The position numbers were made by a program, and so were the translations under genes. From positions 256,679 to 320,678 of the forward strand of contig NZ_JACAQA010000004.1 in NCBI RefSeq assembly GCF_013385425.1: a stretch of DNA of 64,000 nucleotides. Reading direction: 5' to 3'. The stretch comes from Pseudomonas gingeri (lineage in GTDB: Bacteria > Pseudomonadota > Gammaproteobacteria > Pseudomonadales > Pseudomonadaceae). Below the pieces are notes generated by a model. The model was not told the DNA's origin, made no database searches, and worked only from the letters and a program-made list of their open reading frames with translations. This document shows, piece after piece, positions 51,845 through 60,378 of this stretch (positions are counted from its first letter, which is position 1; the number at the start of each line of letters is the position of its first letter).

Positions 51845-53290
51845 TTACAACCGGTCGAGGCTGGCATGCACCGCACGATCGCGGCCTTCGTGCTTGGCCT
51901 GGTACAGCGCCTGGTCGGCTTTGCGCAGCAACTGCTCCACGCTACCGTCGCTGGGCGGCGAGGCGGTGCTGGCGCCGATGCTGACGGTGATCGCCCGATG
52001 GTCGCCCTTGAAGGGCGCCAGTGCGGCCATGGCCGTGCGGATCTTTTGCGCCAGGTTCATTGCCCCCTGCTCATCGGTTTCCGGCAGCACCACGGCAAAC
52101 TCTTCGCCGCCATAACGCGCCGCCATGTCGCCAGGACGCCGAATGTTGTCACTGATCACCTGGGCCAGCCGCCGCAAGGCCTCGTCGCCGACCGGGTGAC
52201 CGTGGCGGTCGTTGAAGGCCTTGAAGTGATCAGCATCGATCATCAGTACCGACAGCGGTTTGCCGGAACGCTGTGCCCGCGCCCATTCGGTCGCCAGGCC
52301 CTGGTCCAGCGCCCGGCGATTGGCCAGGCCGGTCAGCGAGTCGGTGGCGGCCAGCTGCGCCAGCTCCTGCTCGGCGCGCTGGCGTCGGCGCAGTTCCCGG
52401 GCCAGCAGCCAACTGAGCCAGAGCAGGCCGATACAGAGCACGCCCGTGGCCAGGCCGACCAGGCGGGTCGTGCGTTTCCAGGCGCCATAGACTTCGTCGG
52501 CGGACTGGGACACCACCACGATCAGCGGTAGCGTGCCGACCTGGGAAAAGGTATAGAGCCGCTCGCTGCCATCGATCCCCGAGGTGGTGCTGAAGCTGCC
52601 GTTGCCTTGTTTCAGGATCCGGATGAAGTTGGGGTAGTTGCTGAAGTCCTGGCCGGTCAGCTCGTCGGGCAGTGGCGTTTGTCGGGACAGCAGGGTGCCG
52701 TCGGTGCTGACCAGGCTGATGGAACCGCCTTTGCCGACGCTCAGGTTCATGAACAGCTCGTCGACGTAACTCAGGCGCATACCGGCGGCGGCCACTCCCA
52801 GGAACTCACCGTCCGCGGAGGTCATCCTGCGGCTGAAACTGATCAGCCAGGGATACGGGGCCCGCCTGGACTTGAACGGGTGGCTGATCATCAGGCTCGG
52901 GTCCGGGTCGCCCTCGTGGGACTGGAAATACTCACGATCGGAAAAGTTCTCGGCCCTGGGGATGACCGACTGGGAGTCGGCGACCACATTGCCCAGTCGG
53001 TCCAGCAGCAGGATATCGCTTTTGTGCGAGGTGCTCGAGGCGCGGTCGAACAGGGCGAGATGACGGACTTCGGGAGCGACCGTGCGCAGGTCCTGGCGCT
53101 GCGAGGCCTGGATCAGCCCCTGTAATGCGAGGTCATAGAGCTCGATATTGCGCGATACATCGGCGTCGATCAGTTGCACGATATTGTTCGCCGAGCGCGC
53201 AGCGGCCTCGGTGGCGCTGCCGCGCTCGCGGATCAGCAGGAAGGTCACGATGGCAAGCATGGCGATCACTGTCATTCCGCTGACCAGCAT
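51845..53290 (-). CDS. Membrane diguanylate cyclase with periplasmic Cache sensor
   Basis: About 481 residues: membrane helix at the very N-terminus, a double-Cache-like periplasmic sensor (about 30-275), a second helix (LVGLATGVLCIGLLWLSWLLA), then a GGDEF domain with active-site GGEEF and an I-site RPGD five residues upstream. It should make cyclic di-GMP in response to an unknown small ligand. The ATG at 53290 has no ribosome site and starts directly in the membrane helix. The frame is open a further 28 codons upstream without ATG, GTG or TTG; an ATT behind GAGAGT would give a more normal N-terminus, so the true start is unsettled. Confidence 0.87.
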   Translation of the reverse strand: MLVSGMTVIAMLAIVTFLLIRERGSATEAAARSANNIVQLIDADVSRNIELYDLALQGLIQASQRQDLRTVAPEVRHLALFDRASSTSHKSDILLLDRLGNVVADSQSVIPRAENFSDREYFQSHEGDPDPSLMISHPFKSRRAPYPWLISFSRRMTSADGEFLGVAAAGMRLSYVDELFMNLSVGKGGSISLVSTDGTLLSRQTPLPDELTGQDFSNYPNFIRILKQGNGSFSTTSGIDGSERLYTFSQVGTLPLIVVVSQSADEVYGAWKRTTRLVGLATGVLCIGLLWLSWLLARELRRRQRAEQELAQLAATDSLTGLANRRALDQGLATEWARAQRSGKPLSVLMIDADHFKAFNDRHGHPVGDEALRRLAQVISDNIRRPGDMAARYGGEEFAVVLPETDEQGAMNLAQKIRTAMAALAPFKGDHRAITVSIGASTASPPSDGSVEQLLRKADQALYQAKHEGRDRAVHASLDRL

Positions 53291-53387
53291 CAGCAGGGTT
53301 TGCGGCTTGACGGAATTTGCCGGGGCGTGAGGAATGGTCGCACTCTCGATTGCATCGGTTTATTGGCGCATGTATACGGCCCACGCA

Positions 53388-53419
53388 AGAAAAAGGCCAG
53401 TCTCTTGAGACTGGCCTTT
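53388..53419 (-). terminator. Rho-independent terminator of the RND-kinase operon
   Basis: A near-perfect stem AAAGGCCAGTCTC/GAGACTGGCCTTT has its T run on the minus strand, just past the end of the histidine kinase gene. Confidence 0.92.
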
Positions 53420-53441
53420 GCCGTTCTGTCCCTGGAGTGCT

Positions 53442-54806
53442 TCAGGCTGGCAGGTAGAGGCCGAAGGTATTGATCCCGTCGCGGCTGCGCACGAACACAT
53501 CACCGCCATGCATCAGGGCGATGGCCTTGACGATTGCCAGGCCCAGTCCGTGGTTGGCGCCGCTGTTGCTGCGGGAGGCGTCGACCCGGTAGAAACGTTC
53601 GAAGAGCCGCGAAAGATGCTCGGCGGCAATCGCTTCGCCGGGGTTGGATACGCCAATGGCGACCCGCTCGCCCTCGCGCTCGATGCGCACCACGATCACC
53701 TGGCCCGGCACCGTGTGCTGCACCGCATTGCTCAGCAGGTTGATCAGCGCCCGGCGCAGGTGGGCGATTTCGATCTGTACCTGGGCATCGCCGCTGACCC
53801 GTACCTGGACCTGGGCGTCTTCGAGAATGAAGTCCAGGTAGTCCAGGGTGGTCGCCACCTCGCCGGCCAGCGAGGTGCTGATCAGCTTGGTGGCCTTGCT
53901 GCCCTGGTCGGCGCTGGCCAGGAACAGCATGTCGTTGATGATCGAGCGCAGGCGTTCCAGCTCTTCGAGGTTCGATTGCAGGACCTCGAAATAGTGCTCG
54001 GCCGAACGTCCGCGGGTCAGGGCCACCTGGGTCTGGCCGATCAGGTTGGTCAGCGGCGAGCGCAACTCATGGGCGACGTCGGCGTTGAACGACTCCAGGC
54101 GCGAATAGGCATGCTCGACGCGTTCCAGGGTCGAGTTGAAGGAGTTGACGAACTGGCTGAGCTCCGGCGGCAGCGGTGACAACTGCAGGCGCCCGGACAG
54201 CCGTGGCGGTGCCAGCTTCTGCGCCTCCTCGGACAGCTTGATCAAGGGTTTCAGGCCGATCCGCGTCACCCAGTAACCCAGCACGGACGCCAGGGCGATG
54301 CCGGCGATGGCCAGGCCGATCAGGGCGATCAGCAGGTGGTGTTGGGTCTGTCGGAAGGTTTCGGTGTCGATGGCGATCAGGAACTTCAACGGTGGGCGAG
54401 GCCCCTTGGCCGGCAGGGCGTTGACCAGCACCTTGAAGGGGTAGGCGTGTCCCGGCAAGCGCAGGTCGCGCATGCCCGCGGGGCCTTCGGCGAAGGCACG
54501 AACCAGGCCGTCGGGGGGGCCGTACTCGTAGTTGCTATCGCCGCTGACCACCCAGAAACGAATGCGCTTGTCCTCTTCGCCCAACTGCTTGAGCTTGGCG
54601 CTGACCTTGGCCCAGTGCTCCAGGGTGCTGTCGCGATTGAGTGAGGACAGCAGCACGCTGGAGCGTGCCTCCAACTCGGCTTCAGGCAGCAGGCCGAGGC
54701 CCTCGCCGACCTGCTGGTACAGGGCCCAGCCGATCAACAGGAACACCAGCAGCGCCACGCCGCTGAACAAGCCGCTCAGGCGTAGGGCGATGCTGTTAGT
54801 TGGCAC
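53442..54806 (-). CDS. Sensor histidine kinase of the RND operon
   Basis: A 454-residue two-helix membrane kinase: helix 1 (LSGLFSGVALLVFLLIGWALY), a periplasmic domain of about 150 residues, helix 2 (LLIALIGLAIAGIALASVLGYWV), HAMP, HisKA (FNADVAHELRSPLTNLIGQ) and HATPase (NHGLGLAIVKAIALMHGG). The build resembles CusS/IrlS-type kinases, often metal-responsive, but no metal-binding cluster is obvious in the sensor. The start is GTG at 54806, 11 bases inside the end of the response regulator gene, so the two are translated together. It should phosphorylate that regulator. Confidence 0.9.
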   Translation of the reverse strand: MPTNSIALRLSGLFSGVALLVFLLIGWALYQQVGEGLGLLPEAELEARSSVLLSSLNRDSTLEHWAKVSAKLKQLGEEDKRIRFWVVSGDSNYEYGPPDGLVRAFAEGPAGMRDLRLPGHAYPFKVLVNALPAKGPRPPLKFLIAIDTETFRQTQHHLLIALIGLAIAGIALASVLGYWVTRIGLKPLIKLSEEAQKLAPPRLSGRLQLSPLPPELSQFVNSFNSTLERVEHAYSRLESFNADVAHELRSPLTNLIGQTQVALTRGRSAEHYFEVLQSNLEELERLRSIINDMLFLASADQGSKATKLISTSLAGEVATTLDYLDFILEDAQVQVRVSGDAQVQIEIAHLRRALINLLSNAVQHTVPGQVIVVRIEREGERVAIGVSNPGEAIAAEHLSRLFERFYRVDASRSNSGANHGLGLAIVKAIALMHGGDVFVRSRDGINTFGLYLPA

Positions 54807-55476
54807 TGCGGCTCTCCAGCACGTAGCCCATGCCGCGGATGGTGTGCAGCAGTTTCTGTTCGAACGGCCCGTCGAGCTTGGCTCGCAGGCGCTTGATCGC
54901 GACTTCGACGACGTTTGCGTCGCTGTCGAAATTGATGTCCCAGACCATCTCGGCAATGGCGGTCTTGGAGAGGATTTCGCCCTGGCGCCGGGCCAGCACG
55001 CTGAGCAGCGAGAACTCCTTGGCGGTCAGGTCCAGGCGCATGCCGGCGCGGCTGGCCTTGCGACTGATCAGATCGACCCAGAGGTCGGCGACGCTGATCT
55101 GCACCGGCTCGTGGCCGCCGCCGCTGCGCCGGGTCAGGGCCTGCAGGCGCGCCACCAGTTCGAGAAAGGAAAAGGGTTTGCCCAGGTAGTCGTCGGCGCC
55201 CTCGCGCAGGCCGCGAACACGGTCTTCGACGCGCTCGCGGGCGGTGAGCATGATCACCGGGGTCTGCTTGCGCGCCCGCAGCGCCTTGAGCACGCCGAAG
55301 CCATCCAGCTCCGGCAGCATCACGTCGAGGATGATCACCGCGTAGTCGCTTTCCAGCGCCAGGTGCAGGCCGCCGACGCCATCGCGGGCGAGGTCCACGG
55401 TGTAGCCCTGTTCGGTCAGGCCGCGATGCAGGTAATCGGCGGTTTTTTCTTCGTCTTCGATAATCAGAACGCGCAT
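54796..55476 (-). CDS. OmpR-family response regulator of the RND operon
   Basis: A 226-residue regulator: receiver domain with phospho-acceptor Asp51 (IILDVMLPELDGF) and a winged-helix OmpR/PhoB DNA-binding domain (SVLARRQGEILSKTAIAEMVWDI; NVVEVAIKRLRAKLD; IRGMGYVLE). It is close to the CusR/CopR/IrlR group. It starts nine bases after the RND permease stop, so it is co-transcribed with the pump it probably controls. Confidence 0.94.
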   Translation of the reverse strand: MRVLIIEDEEKTADYLHRGLTEQGYTVDLARDGVGGLHLALESDYAVIILDVMLPELDGFGVLKALRARKQTPVIMLTARERVEDRVRGLREGADDYLGKPFSFLELVARLQALTRRSGGGHEPVQISVADLWVDLISRKASRAGMRLDLTAKEFSLLSVLARRQGEILSKTAIAEMVWDINFDSDANVVEVAIKRLRAKLDGPFEQKLLHTIRGMGYVLESRSAN

Positions 55477-55485
55477 GAACCCGCC

Positions 55486-58400
55486 TCAGAGTGTGATCGC
55501 CGGCGCGGGCGCCGGTGTCGGCCGATGGAAAAGCCGCTCAAGCCACAAGTATATGACGGGGGTGGTAAAGAGCGTCAGCGCCTGGCTCACCAGCAGGCCG
55601 CCGACCACGGCGATCCCCAGGGGCTGGCGCAATTCGGCGCCGGTACCGTGGCCGAGCATCAGCGGCAGGGCGCCGAGCAGGGCGGCCAGAGTGGTCATGA
55701 TGATCGGCCGGAACCTCGTGATACAGGCCTTGTAGATTGCTTCCTCCGGCGACAGCCCGCCACGCTGGGCTTCAAGGGCGAAGTCGATCATCAGGATGCC
55801 GTTCTTCTTGACGATGCCGATCAGCAATACCAGGCCGATCAGCGCCATGATCGAGAAGTCCTGGCCCAGCAGCCACAACATGATCAGGGCGCCGAGGCCG
55901 GCGGACGGCAGGGTGGAAATGATTGTCAGCGGGTGCACGAAACTTTCGTAGAGCACCCCGAGGATGATGTAGACCGCCACCAGCGCCGCGAGGATCAGCC
56001 ACGGTTGGCTCGCCAGGGAACTCTGGAAGGCCTGGGCCGCGCCCTGGAAGTAACCGTTCACCGAGGCCGGCATGCCGATCTCGTTCTTCGCCTGGTTGAG
56101 TTGCAGCACCGCATCGCCCAGGGCCACGCCGGGGGCCAGGTTGAACGACAGGTTGGCGGCCGGGAACATGCCGTCGTGGGCAATGGACAACGGACCGCTG
56201 GTGGGCACGTCGAAGCGCGCCAGGGCCGAGAGCGGGACCATCTCACCGGTCAGGGGCGAGCGCAGGTAAAAGTAGTTCAGGCTTTCGGCCTTGCCGCGCT
56301 GCGCGGCGTCCAGTTCGAGGATCACGTTGTACTGGTTGGTTTCGGTCTGGTACTCGTTGATCTGCCGCTGGCCGAAGGCGTCGTAGAGGGCTTCGTCGAC
56401 ATCGCTGGCGGTCAGGCCGAAACGCGCGGCGGCGCCGCGGTCGATGTTGATATGGGTGACGCTGCCGCCCGTTTGCAGGTCGTTGGACAGGTCGCGAAAC
56501 GCCGGGTTGGTGCGCAGCTTTTCCGTCAGGCGCTGGGTCCAGGTGTTCAGCGTATCGCCGTCATTGCTCTTGACCACGTACTGATACTGGGCCCGGCTCG
56601 GGCCGGAACTGAGGTTGATGTCCTGGCCCGCCCGCAGGTAGAGGACGATGCCGGGAATCTTCATCAGCTGCGGGCGAATCCGGTCGATAAATGCGCTGGC
56701 CGAGACATCCCGCTGGTCCTGGGGCTTGAGGGCGATCCAGAAGCGGCCGTTGGCGATGGTCTGGTTGCTGCCGGACACACCCACCGAATGAGAGAACGCC
56801 TGCACCGCCGGGTCGGCCGCAACGATCTCGGCCAGGGCCTTGTGCTTGGCCACCATATCGGTGAAGGACACATCGGCGGCGGCCTCGGTGGTGCCGAGGA
56901 CGAAGCCGGTGTCCTGGATCGGGAAGAAGCCCTTGGGAATGAACACGTAGCCGGCGATGGCCAGGCACAGGGTCACGCAGAACAGCCCGAACATGGTTCT
57001 CTGGTGCGCCAGGGCGCGCCGCAGGTTGCGCTCATAGACGGCCAGCAGACGCTCGCCGAAGCCCGGCTTGGAGTGTTCGTGATGCACCGGCGCGCGCATG
57101 AACAGCGCGGCCAGGGTCGGTGCCAGGGTCAGCGAGACCACCACCGAGATCAGGATGGTCGAGGTCGCGGTCAGGGCGAACTCCTTGAACAGCCGGCCGA
57201 CCACGCCGCCCATGAACAGCAGCGGAATAAACGCGGCGATCAGCGAGAAGCTGATGGAGACCACGGTAAAGCCGATCTCCCCGGCGCCCTTGATCGCCGC
57301 TTCGCGCATGCCGTCGCCGGCCTCGAGGTGGCGGTGGATGTTTTCCACCACGACAATCGCATCGTCGACCACAAAGCCCACGGCGATGACGATTGCCACC
57401 AGGGTCAGGTTGTTCAGGCTGAAGCCCATCACGTACATCAGGGCAAAGCTGGCCACCAGGGACACGCCGAGCACCGAGGAAACGATCAGGGTCGCCGACA
57501 ACTGGCGCAGGAACAGCGCCATCACCGCCACCACCAGCAGGATGGCGATCAGCAGGGTCATTTCCACTTCATGCAGCGAGGCGCGGATGGTCTGGGTCCG
57601 GTCGATCAGCACCTTGACCTGCACCGAGGCCGGGAGCATGGCTTCGAGGCCCGGCAGGGCGGCCTGGATGCGGTCCACGGTTTCGACGATGTTGGCCCCC
57701 GGCTGGCGGGAAATCACCAGGTTGACCCCCGGTTCGTCACCGGACCAGGCTTGCACGTAGGCGTCCTCGGAACCGCGGATGACCCGGGCGACATCCTTGA
57801 GCTGGACCGGCGCGCCATTCTTGTAGGAGACGATCAACTGGTCGTATTCCTCCGGCTGGAACAACTGGTCGTTGGTCGACAGGGTGGAGATGCTCGACTT
57901 GCCGTACAGCGCGCCCTTGGCCAGGTTGAGGCTGGTCTGCTGGATCGCCTGGCGGATATCGGCCAGGGTCAGGCCGATGGCCGCCAGCTTGTCCGCCGAG
58001 GCCTGGACCCGGATGGCCGGGCGCTGCTGGCCGGTGATGTTGATCTGGCCGACGCCGTCGATCTGGCTGAGCTGGCGGGCCAGCAGGGTTTCGGCGTAGT
58101 CGCTGAGTTCGGTGCCGGGCATCTGGCTGGAGCTGACGCTGAGGATCAGCACCGGGCTGTCGGCCGGGTTGACCTTGCGCCAGGTCGGCAGGGTCGGCAT
58201 GTCCTTGGGCAGCTTGCCCGAGGCGGTGTTGATCGCCGCCTGGACTTCCTGGGCGGCGGTGTCGATGCTTTTGCTGAGGGTGAACTGCAAGGTCAGGGTG
58301 GTGGTGCCCAGGGCGCTGCTGGAGGTCATCTGGGTCATGCCGGGGATGGCGCTGAATTGCACCTCCAGCGGTGTCGCGACCGAGGACGCCATGGTTTGCG

Positions 58401-58581
58401 GGCTGGCGCCGGGGAGCTGGGCGGAGACCTGGATGGTCGGGAACTCGGCTTCCGGCAGCGGTGCCAGGGGCAGGCGCGGAAAGGCGATCGACCCGAGCAG
58501 CACCAGGGCGAAGGTCAGCAGTATGGTCGCCACCGGATGGTCGATGCACCAGGCCGAAACGCCGCGACTTTCCTTGATCAT
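55486..58581 (-). CDS. RND efflux permease, MdtC/MuxC-like
   Basis: A 1031-residue resistance-nodulation-division inner-membrane pump. It has the usual twelve helices and two large periplasmic loops. The proton-relay Asp pair is in FVVDDAIVVVENIHRHLE (helix 4). The sequence (ATILLTFALVLLGSIAFPRLPLAPLPEAEFP) resembles the MdtB/MdtC and MuxB/MuxC group more than AcrB. Those systems normally use two different permeases; only one is present here. The start overlaps the adaptor gene stop by four bases. No outer-membrane channel gene is present, so it must borrow one. Substrates unknown. Confidence 0.92.
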   Translation of the reverse strand: MIKESRGVSAWCIDHPVATILLTFALVLLGSIAFPRLPLAPLPEAEFPTIQVSAQLPGASPQTMASSVATPLEVQFSAIPGMTQMTSSSALGTTTLTLQFTLSKSIDTAAQEVQAAINTASGKLPKDMPTLPTWRKVNPADSPVLILSVSSSQMPGTELSDYAETLLARQLSQIDGVGQINITGQQRPAIRVQASADKLAAIGLTLADIRQAIQQTSLNLAKGALYGKSSISTLSTNDQLFQPEEYDQLIVSYKNGAPVQLKDVARVIRGSEDAYVQAWSGDEPGVNLVISRQPGANIVETVDRIQAALPGLEAMLPASVQVKVLIDRTQTIRASLHEVEMTLLIAILLVVAVMALFLRQLSATLIVSSVLGVSLVASFALMYVMGFSLNNLTLVAIVIAVGFVVDDAIVVVENIHRHLEAGDGMREAAIKGAGEIGFTVVSISFSLIAAFIPLLFMGGVVGRLFKEFALTATSTILISVVVSLTLAPTLAALFMRAPVHHEHSKPGFGERLLAVYERNLRRALAHQRTMFGLFCVTLCLAIAGYVFIPKGFFPIQDTGFVLGTTEAAADVSFTDMVAKHKALAEIVAADPAVQAFSHSVGVSGSNQTIANGRFWIALKPQDQRDVSASAFIDRIRPQLMKIPGIVLYLRAGQDINLSSGPSRAQYQYVVKSNDGDTLNTWTQRLTEKLRTNPAFRDLSNDLQTGGSVTHINIDRGAAARFGLTASDVDEALYDAFGQRQINEYQTETNQYNVILELDAAQRGKAESLNYFYLRSPLTGEMVPLSALARFDVPTSGPLSIAHDGMFPAANLSFNLAPGVALGDAVLQLNQAKNEIGMPASVNGYFQGAAQAFQSSLASQPWLILAALVAVYIILGVLYESFVHPLTIISTLPSAGLGALIMLWLLGQDFSIMALIGLVLLIGIVKKNGILMIDFALEAQRGGLSPEEAIYKACITRFRPIIMTTLAALLGALPLMLGHGTGAELRQPLGIAVVGGLLVSQALTLFTTPVIYLWLERLFHRPTPAPAPAITL

Positions 58582-59741
58582 GGCTTGGACTCCAGGGCGG
58601 CCTGGCGGTCAGCCATTTTCGGCTGGCCCTGCACTTCGATCCGCGAAGTCGGCTTGAGCCGCGACTGGCCGTCGCTGACCAGCACATCGCCGGCCTGCAC
58701 ACCGGTGATGATATTCAGGTCGCTGTCCTGGTAGGCCATCTGCACCGGCACCACTTCCACGCCGCTGCCTTTGACCCGGTAGACGAAGTAGTTGTCCAGG
58801 CCGCGCTGGACCACCACGGGCGGCACCACCAGGGCGTTGCGTTCGAGGGCGGTCTGGATCTTGATGTTCACCAGTTGGCCCGGCCAGAGCTTCTGGCCCT
58901 TGTTGCTGAATTCGGCCTTGGCCTTGATGGTCCCGGTACCCGCCGCGACCTGGTTGTCGATCAGGGTCAGGTGACCTTCGCCGAGCAGCAGGCCGCTATG
59001 CCCGTCGTCACCGAGGAACGCCCGGACCGACGCAGGTGGAGTGGTGCCGAGCAAGCCTTGCAGGGTCGGCAGCATTTGCTGGGGGAGGGAGAACTCCACG
59101 GCGATCGGATCGATCTGGGTCACCGAGAACAGGCCCTGGGCATCGCTCATGCGCAGGAAGTTGCCTTCGTCCACGGCACGGATACCGACTCTGCCTGTGA
59201 CCGGCGAGTGGATCTGGGTATAGGACAGTTGCACCTGCGCCGAGGCAATCGCCGCCTGGTTGCCTTGCGCGGTGGCTTTCAATTGATTGACCAGCGCTTG
59301 TTGCTGGTCATAGGTCTGCTTGGAAATGCCGTCATCGACCGTCAGCAACTTGTAGCGCTTGAGGTCGACTTCCGCCACCTGCAACTGCGCCTGGCTCTGT
59401 GCCAGCTGGGCCTTGGCCTGCGCCAGGCTGGCCTGGATCGAACGGTCGTCGAGGGTCGCCAGCAGGTCGCCTTCCTTGACCAGTTGCCCTTCCTTGACCA
59501 GCAGCTTGGTGAGGATGCCGTCGATCTGCGGGCGGATCACCACGCTGTGCAATGACAGTACCGAACCGATGCCGCTGACATAACGCGGCACATCCTGCTG
59601 GATCACGCTGACCACCGTGACCGGCACGGCGGTATTGGCGCTGGGTTTGGCCTGGGGCGCTCGGGTCAGGGTCCAGGTCGCGGCAGCGGCCACGAGGACC
59701 ACCAGGCCAAGGATCAACGCGGTTTTCTTCGGGATACGCAT
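58578..59741 (-). CDS. RND periplasmic adaptor (membrane fusion protein), MdtA-like
   Basis: About 387 residues with an N-terminal membrane anchor (ALILGLVVLVAAAATWTL), a lipoyl-like half (IDGILTKLLVKEGQLVKEGDLLATLDD), a long alpha hairpin (SLAQAKAQLAQSQAQLQVAEVDLKRYK), the second lipoyl half and a beta-barrel domain (GTGTIKAKAEFSNKG). It links the RND pump to an outer-membrane channel. The ATG at 59741 (MRIPKKTA) is used; an in-frame TTG at 59762 is possible, and neither has a good ribosome site. It is the first gene of the operon. Confidence 0.9.
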   Translation of the reverse strand: MRIPKKTALILGLVVLVAAAATWTLTRAPQAKPSANTAVPVTVVSVIQQDVPRYVSGIGSVLSLHSVVIRPQIDGILTKLLVKEGQLVKEGDLLATLDDRSIQASLAQAKAQLAQSQAQLQVAEVDLKRYKLLTVDDGISKQTYDQQQALVNQLKATAQGNQAAIASAQVQLSYTQIHSPVTGRVGIRAVDEGNFLRMSDAQGLFSVTQIDPIAVEFSLPQQMLPTLQGLLGTTPPASVRAFLGDDGHSGLLLGEGHLTLIDNQVAAGTGTIKAKAEFSNKGQKLWPGQLVNIKIQTALERNALVVPPVVVQRGLDNYFVYRVKGSGVEVVPVQMAYQDSDLNIITGVQAGDVLVSDGQSRLKPTSRIEVQGQPKMADRQAALESKP

Positions 59742-59839
59742 GCTGTCAGGACGCCGGGACAAAGGGATGGGAAGGTGAATGCTGGCAGAACAGTAGCTCC
59801 TTTATAACCCCCCAACCGGGTCAGCAAGGTGACGGCTAC

Positions 59840-59855
59840 CTGACAGGGCTGTCAG
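59840..59855. promoter_or_regulatory. Palindrome between the RND operon and the fimbrial cluster
   Basis: CTGACAG and CTGTCAG form perfect 7-bp arms around GG. It lies 98 bases before the adaptor start and 186 bases before the mini-pilin, in a 300-base divergent gap (59742-60041) that otherwise shows no gene. It may be the site of the RND operon's response regulator or of a fimbrial regulator. Confidence 0.5.
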
Positions 59856-60041
59856 AAAACCGTCCGTCTTATAACACGCCCGGGCATTAAAGCCGCTATC
59901 GCTTTGGACGATAACGATAAAGAGTGTTGTTGGCGGACAAACACTATTGATATGTCCTACGGATGATTCTTTGTTTTCTGGTGCGTGGGCCTGAAGTGAT
60001 CTTTACTGGTGAATACCGACCCTGCTTTGGGAGTGTTGGAA

Positions 60042-60368
60042 ATGAACGGAAAAATAGTAAGTCTCGGTGTGCTGTTGCTGATCGCTGGCGGTTTCGACAT
60101 ACAGGCCGTGAATGGCGCCGGACAGATCAGGTTTTTCGGGGAGATCGTGGAGTCCGGTTGCGAAGTCGGGACATCGGCAGCCGGTCATCCCGGGGCCGAC
60201 AGCCGATTGCTCAAAGTCTCTTCCGCAGTCAGTTTGAATGTCGATACAGCGGCCAATGCCTGTCGCGATGGGCGGGTGCCTTTTAGCGCAAACTATCAGC
60301 CCCTGGCGTCGAGTGTCACGACCCGGCAGGTGGCAACGCAAGGCGTGGTCACCCTCACGTACAACTAA
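60042..60368 (+). CDS. Short pilin-like protein (fimbrial subunit family, mini form)
   Basis: A 108-residue secreted protein with a signal peptide (about residues 1-25). Its start AGQIRFFGEIVESGCEV and end VVTLTYN match the first and last strands of chaperone-usher pilins. The two Cys (40 and 74) fit the pilin disulfide; the first is at the same residue number as in the downstream pilin. It is much shorter than a normal pilin: only 34 residues follow the second Cys against about 101 in the next gene, so the middle strands seem missing. GGGAGTG precedes the ATG; a GTG at 60009 is also in frame. It may be a minor or terminal subunit or a decayed pilin. Confidence 0.65.
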   Translation: MNGKIVSLGVLLLIAGGFDIQAVNGAGQIRFFGEIVESGCEVGTSAAGHPGADSRLLKVSSAVSLNVDTAANACRDGRVPFSANYQPLASSVTTRQVATQGVVTLTYN

Positions 60369-60378
60369 GTTGTACGTG
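60356..60378. repeat. 23-bp palindrome across the mini-pilin stop codon
   Basis: Perfect 11-bp arms CACGTACAACT and AGTTGTACGTG flank a single A. The TAA stop (60366-60368) is at its centre. No T run follows. Confidence 0.85.

Noticed and set aside
54532..58734. A 1400-codon open frame on the plus strand opposite the RND permease and regulator genes
   Set aside because: Its translation is a low-complexity run of Gly, Gln, Arg, His and Val without domains, and it mirrors genuine genes with clear motifs. Long antisense frames are expected in GC-rich DNA with strong GC3 bias.
60356..60378. Reading the palindrome as a rho-independent terminator
   Set aside because: There is no T run after it on either strand and the RNA loop would be very small.
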